The position numbers and the translations under genes are program-made. Under the pieces are notes generated by a model. It ran no database searches. It had not been told where the DNA came from and saw nothing but the letters and a program-made list of their open reading frames with translations. Below, piece after piece: positions 59,408 through 64,000 of a stretch of DNA of 64,000 nt. Source of the stretch: Drechmeria coniospora (lineage: Eukaryota; Ascomycota; Sordariomycetes; Hypocreales; Ophiocordycipitaceae); assembly GCF_001625195.1 (NCBI RefSeq), contig NC_054391.1, positions 558,001 to 622,000 on the forward strand. Reading direction: 5' to 3'. How positions within the stretch are numbered: position 1 is the first letter of the stretch; every line of letters starts with the position of its first letter.

Positions 59408-60020
59408 ATGCCGCCGACGCTGTTCTCGCGGCCCTCGGGCTCGCCACCGGCCTCCTCCTCCGGGTACCAGCCGCTGAGCCAGGACGACGCCGACGACATG
59501 GCTCGAGAGGGAGACGCGGCCGTCGAGACGGACGGCACGCCCGCTCCCACGGATGCCGCCGCCGCCATGCTCGTCAAGCTCGGCCGGGCGCCCGACGAAC
59601 CACTCTCCGTGTCCTCGGCCGACGACGCTCGCATCCTCCGCCGCGTCGACGTCGCCCTGCTGCCGCTCATGCTCGCCGTCTACTTCCTCCAGGCCCTCGA
59701 CAAGGCCACGCTCTCGTACTCGTCCCTCTTCGGCCTCATCGACGACACCCACCTCGTCGGCGACCAGTTCTCCTGGCTCGGCAGCGTCGTCTTCGTCGCC
59801 CAGCTCGTCATGCAGCTCCCCCTCTCCTGGGCCCTCGTCAAGCTACCCGTCGGACGCTTCATGAGCCTCATGGTCCTCGGCTGGGGCCTCACCTTGACCG
59901 CCATGACCTGGGCTCGCGACTTTCCCCAGCTCCTGGTCGCCCGCTTCTTCCTCGGCGCCTTTGAGGCCAGCGTCGGCCCGAGCTTCGTGGCCATCACCCA
60001 GATGTGGTGGCGCAGGAGGT

Positions 60021-60060
<40 letters not shown>

Positions 60061-61486
60061 ACCCGCAGCCGCCGCCGACGACCTGTTGCCGCCCCGAGGC
60101 TAACCCGCCGTCGGTGCAGGGAGCAGACGATGAGAATCGGCTCGTGGTACTGCATGAACGGGCTCACCTGGGTGGTAGGTTGCCCTCGGCCGAGAATCAA
60201 ACGCTCGCCGCCCGTGAGGCTGGCTAACGCGGCCGTGCCGTCGTCGACAGTTTGGCAGCCTCATCACCTACGGGCTCGCCAAGATTGACTCCCACATGAA
60301 GCCCTACCAGGTGGGATCCCGCACCGCCCCCTTCGACAGAGTACAACGGAGCAAGTGCTGTCCGGAGTGGTTCGCTCGGCCCGCTGACGCGCCCAGATCA
60401 TCTTTCTCTTCTTCGGCCTCGTCACCGTCGCCGTCGCCGTCGTCATGTTCTTCCGCATGCCCGACTCCCCCACCGAGGCCAAGTTCCTGAGCGACGACGA
60501 CAAGGTGCTCGCCATCGAGCGCCTGCGCGGCAACCAGATGGGCGTCATGTCGCGCCAGTGGCGGTCGGCGCACTTTTTCGAGGCCCTCGGCGATCCCAAG
60601 ACCTGGCTCTGGTTCGTCCTCATCTTCTGCGTCTCCGTCCCGTCCAACGGCATCTCGACCTACGGCCCGCTCATCGTCAACTCCTTCGTCTCCGACCCCT
60701 TCCACGCCATGCTCTTCAACGTCCCCGTCGGCCTGTCCCACGTCGTCGCCGTCTCCTCGAGCGCCTTCCTCGCCATGAAGTGGAAGCGAAAGGGTCCCGT
60801 CATCGTCCTGCTCTGCGTTCCGCCCATAATCGGCCTCGCCATCCTCCTGCGCTTCCCCCACGACGACCCCTCGTGCAGGCCCGTCCTGCTGGCCGGCTAC
60901 TTTTGCCTGTCCACCTTTACCGGCATCAGTGCGTCCGCCTGCTCTCCGTCGCCTCGTCCTTTTGTGCGCGTCGACGAGCACCCGCGAGCTGACGACAGCA
61001 GCGCCCCTCATCTATTCCTGGTCGTCGCAGAACACGGCGGGCGACACGAAGCGCAAGACGACGTCGGCCCTCGTCTTCGTCGGCGCGTCGGCCGGAAATG
61101 TCGTCGGGCCCCTGCTCTTCCGTCCCGACGACGCCCCGGCCTACGCGCGAGGGACGAGCGTCAACCTCGTCCTCTTCGTCGTCGCCATGGTCCTCGTCGC
61201 CGTCACCTCGCTCCACCTCGGACGGCTGAACCGCCGTCACGGTCGGCGCCGGGTCCTCGCCGGCAAGGATGCCGTCGTCGCCGACGTGAGCCTGGAGACG
61301 GCCGAGGAGGCCGAGAGGATGGAGACGCTTCGGCAAAGGCAGCGGCCGCCTGTGCAGCGCGACCAACCCGGCGGGCTCGACGGGAACGGTGACCATCGGC
61401 CGCCCTGCAGCGGCGCGAGCAAGGCGAGCAAATCATTCACGGACGCCACCGACCTGGAGAATGAAGATTTCATTTTCGTCTACTAA
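59408..61486 (+). CDS. MFS transporter, anion:cation symporter (Dal5/allantoate permease-like) family
   Basis: Exons are 59408-60018, 60120-60174, 60251-60310, 60397-60928 and 60999-61486, giving 581 residues. An N-terminal disordered part of about 85 residues precedes twelve membrane segments. Motifs: ALDKATLSYSSLFGL after TM1, GRFMSLMVLGWG, ARFFLGAFEASVGPSF, QMWWRRREQT, MNGLTWVFGSLITYGLA and IYSWSSQN. They match the fungal family that takes up allantoate, nicotinate, pantothenate or related anions; the substrate cannot be read from sequence. All four introns restore these motifs exactly at the junctions. The tail (residues about 500-581) is hydrophilic and acidic at the end. The chosen ATG at 59408 is the first one giving a normal N-terminal length; a farther in-frame start would add a basic extension. 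Confidence 0.92.
60019..60119 (+). other. MFS intron 1 (101 nt) with GTC microsatellite
   Basis: Donor GTTCGT at 60019, CTAAC branch-like motif at about 60100, acceptor GTGCAG ending at 60119. About twelve GTC/TCG triplets occupy the first half. Splicing gives MWWRR-REQT, the conserved family motif. Confidence 0.85.
60175..60250 (+). other. MFS intron 2 (76 nt)
   Basis: Donor GTAGGT, branch-like GCTAACG, acceptor CGACAG. It joins LTWV to FGSLITYGL. Confidence 0.9.
60311..60396 (+). other. MFS intron 3 (86 nt)
   Basis: Donor GTGGGA, branch-like CTGACG, acceptor GCCCAG. It joins MKPYQ to IIFLFFGL. Confidence 0.88.
60929..60998 (+). other. MFS intron 4 (70 nt)
   Basis: Donor GTGCGT, branch-like GCTGACG, acceptor GACAG. 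It restores STFTGI-TAPLIYSW. Confidence 0.88.
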
Positions 61487-62428
61487 CCTGCGGAATGGAC
61501 AGAGGGGACCACGACCATCATGGCCCGTCGATCGAGGCGACGTCCGAATTTCCTTGATGACGGCTCCGCCACCCAAGATGCCCAGGAGCTCGGTGCCGCC
61601 GAATGCCAACCAGGTTGCCTGCGTCGAGGGCCAGGCATGCGAGCCAAAGGTAGCAGAGTCGACAATGACAAGATGAAAGATGAAACTGATGACGGTGCAT
61701 CCGACCCAGCTGGGTGTACGGATCATGCAGAACTGGACGCTCCCCGTGCTGAACGTGTCCGTGGCAGTGCAGCGCGGTAACCTACGGTGCACTAACGTAC
61801 GGCGTGCAGCGCACAAACGTAGGTGTACAGCGCGCAAACGTGGATGTACAGCGCACTGACGCACTGCGTACAGCGCACTAACGTAAGTGTACAGCGTGCA
61901 TGGCACTGCCTGGTGCGGCGAGCTTGCTCGTCCCGTCCAATGGAAAGCGCCGACGACCCCCCCTGTGCTGCGAGGCCAGCGGCTGCCCAGCGTCGACCTT
62001 CTGGCGGGGTCCGGCTAAGCACTGCCCCCTCCAACCCCTCTACTGTTCCACAGTGATGTCAACACTCCCCCAAGCTCTCTGCTCCCCCCAAGCTCTCTGC
62101 TCCCCTCTGCTTCCTCAAGCTCTCCTCTCCCACCCATCATCTTCTTGCCTTGGCCATCTCCTCCTCCTCAGCATATCTTTCACGTCTCGTGTTTACCTGA
62201 GAAATCCATCAGCCAACGCGTCACTCTTAGCAGGCTACGCCCCGGCCGCTTCGCCCATCATACCTCTCCGTCCCGTCGGCCTCTGTCCTTCACCGTACCC
62301 GACAAGCTCGGCAGAGGACGCATCGGCGGAATCCAATCCTCGGCCACGACACCTCGCAGAGTCCGCATGGCATCGCCGTGCCTCCCTTGCTAGCTTCGTC
62401 ATTCATCGAGAGCCGCGTGCGTTCCGTC
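61487..62428. other. Intergenic interval between MFS gene and chitinase
   Basis: No gene was recognised. Around 61790-61895, units with GTACAGCGCAC and AACGTA recur about every 24-26 bp. Around 62050-62120, a CT-rich stretch has repeated CCCCAAGCTCTCTGCT, as is common in fungal promoters upstream of a start. Confidence 0.6.
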
Positions 62429-63753
62429 ATGGGTGACGCGTCCTGTCGAGGCTACCGCTCCGTGGCCTACTTTGTGAACTGGCAGGTCCCCAGCCTGTCC
62501 CGCGGCAAACGCCCGGCTGCTCATCTCCTCTCCTCTCAGGGCCATCTACGGACGCAAGCATTTCCCCCAAGATCTTCCCGTCGAGAATTTGACGCACATT
62601 CTGTACGCCTTTGCCAACGTCCGCCCCGACACGAGCGAGGTGTGCGTCGACCCCTCCCCGCGCAGCAGGCAGAGTCTCGGACCCCCCTCGCTCATGCTCT
62701 CGCAGGCACCTGACGGATGGCTGGGCCGACACCGACATCCACTGGGATGGTGACTCGTGGAACGACGCGGGCACCAACATGTACGGCTGCTTGAAGCAGC
62801 TCAACCTCCACAAGAGGCGGAACCGAAACCTCAAGGTCCTGCTCTCCATCGGCGGCTGGACCTACAGCGCCAACTTCAAAACCCCCGCCGCCACGCCGCA
62901 GGGTCGCGAGACCTTTGCCAAGAGCAGCCTCGAGCTTCTCAAGAACATGGGCTTCGACGGCCTCGACATCGACTGGGAGTATCCCCAGAATGCCGACGAG
63001 GCGAGGGACTTTGTCGAGCTCCTCGCCACCGTGCGCCGGGAGCTGGACGCCTACTCCCAGACGTTGGGCGGCGGCCACCGCTTCGAGCTCACCGTGGCCT
63101 GCCCCGCCGGAGCCCAAAACTACGGCAAGCTGGACCTCGCCGCCATGGATCGGCACCTCGACTTCTGGAACCTCATGGCGTACGACTACGCCGGCTCCTG
63201 GGATCAGCTCAGCGGACACCAGGCGAACCTGTACCCGAGCCCGGACAACCCCGCCTGCACGCCCTTCTCGACCGCCGCCGCCGTCGACTTTTACACGAGC
63301 CACGGCGTCGCCCCGGACAGAATCGTCGTCGGCATGCCCCTGTACGGACGTGCGTTTCAGAACACCGACGGCCTCGGGAAGCCGTACCAGGACGTTGGCG
63401 AAGGTACCTGGGAGCGGGGCGTTCACGATTTCAACAAGTTGCCTCTCGAAGGCGCGCAGGAGACGTACGACGAGCGTGCCGGCGCCACCTACTGCTACGA
63501 CGCACGGCAGCGGACGCTCGTCACTTACGACACGCCGCAGATGACGAGGGTCAAGGCCGAATTCATCAGGCAACGGGGCCTCGGCGGCGCCATGTGGTGG
63601 GAGAGCAGCGCCGACAAGGCCGGGCCCGACAGCTTGATCGGCGTGGCCGTCCAATGCCTGGGGGGTGCCGACGGGCTCCTGAAGCGAGACAACTGCATCG
63701 AGTACCCGCACACCAAGTACGACAACCTCCGGGCTGGCTTTCCCAACAATTGA
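62429..63753 (+). CDS. GH18 chitinase, 400 residues
   Basis: Exons are 62429-62481, 62540-62641 and 62706-63753. The protein is a GH18 TIM barrel that hydrolyses chitin by substrate-assisted catalysis. Visible motifs: YFVNW at strand 1, [10 protein letters not shown] (SxGG), [11 protein letters not shown] with D136, D139, D141 and catalytic E143, [10 protein letters not shown], the GMPLYGRAF segment starting the small insertion domain, and [12 protein letters not shown] at the last strand. The sequence and length fit the fungal endochitinase group that includes the 42-kDa enzymes of mycoparasites and insect pathogens. It differs in lacking a recognisable signal peptide (it starts [12 protein letters not shown]), so a cytoplasmic or non-classical location is possible. 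There is no chitin-binding module. The intron 1 boundaries are unusual (GC-AG). Confidence 0.94.
62482..62539 (+). other. Chitinase intron 1 (58 nt), probable GC-AG
   Basis: Joining 62481 (TG) to 62540 (G) restores a Trp codon and gives [18 protein letters not shown], as expected for the family. The intron then begins GCAGGT and ends CTCAG. The nearby GT at 62486 would leave the frame shifted. Confidence 0.75.
62642..62705 (+). other. Chitinase intron 2 (64 nt)
   Basis: Donor GTGCGT, acceptor CGCAG. It splits a Val codon (GT|G), giving [15 protein letters not shown]. Confidence 0.88.
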
Positions 63754-64000
63754 TGCGATCGACCACCCAACGGCATGGCCAAACACACCTATGCCACTCG
63801 ACGTAGGTGCCGTCAAGGATGGCCCCGTGCATGTGCCTGCTGCAGCATCTACAGGTGCCGGACGGTACACCTACATGTGACGGAGCACGGGTACCCAGCA
63901 TGATACCCAGAGTCGTTGGTTTCCAGCCGCCGTGTCCATCCCCCTGCTTGCACCCTGCTTGCACCCTGCTTGCACATCTGAGCTTGCGTGCCTCTCGACT
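63754..64000. other. Downstream sequence, no gene
   Basis: Probable 3' region of the chitinase. An 11-bp unit (CACCCTGCTTG) is repeated about three times near 63950-63975. Confidence 0.6.

Noticed and set aside
62692..63870. A 392-codon minus-strand frame over the chitinase.
   Set aside because: It is the antisense shadow of a GC-rich exon. The plus strand carries all GH18 motifs.
1..64000. A CRISPR-like reading of the regularly spaced repeats.
   Set aside because: The repeats are in-frame coding units or eukaryotic minisatellites without conserved-repeat/unique-spacer alternation, and the window is from a fungus.

Overview
The window looks like nuclear DNA of a filamentous ascomycete, probably Hypocreales (Sordariomycetes). 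Reasons: short 50-140 nt spliceosomal introns with CTAAC/CTGAC-like branch sites, GC-rich coding exons, an Mpv17/Sym1-type protein, a Dal5-like MFS permease and a GH18 chitinase of fungal type. The placement is an inference from these features; no database search was possible. No rRNA, tRNA, CRISPR array or intact transposon was recognised.

The left three quarters (1-48 kb) is a gene-poor, repeat-dominated adhesin locus. Gene A (minus strand, 8345 to beyond position 1) and gene B (plus strand, 24841-45755, about 6,952 codons) are divergently oriented giants. Each has a signal peptide, a short first exon, one phase-2 intron interrupting an Arg codon followed by TYT, and then one enormous exon of Thr/Pro-rich tandem repeats carrying a C-x3-C motif. 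Gene A runs about 62 units of 126 bp and leaves the window unfinished. Gene B has four blocks of a 111-bp unit (about 147 copies) separated by short linkers, a GLEYA/PA14-like lectin domain, 17 units of a 117-bp repeat, and a C-terminal propeller-like domain resembling DUF6923. Two decayed tandem copies of that C-terminal domain (15.3-17.0 kb) lie between them. The rest of the 8-25 kb interval holds degenerate and low-complexity DNA without a convincing gene.

The right quarter (48.6-64 kb) is ordinary gene space: a single-pass membrane protein with a Ser/His repeat stalk and a lectin-like ectodomain, an intronless coiled-coil protein, an Mpv17/PMP22-family mitochondrial membrane protein, a five-exon MFS transporter and a three-exon GH18 chitinase whose first intron appears to be GC-AG. 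Minisatellites and GTAC-rich palindromic arrays fill the gaps.

The giant secreted proteins probably act at the cell surface in adhesion or biofilm/host contact. The membrane lectin-like protein and the chitinase could act in the same extracellular or wall setting, but nothing in the sequence shows that the genes are co-regulated.
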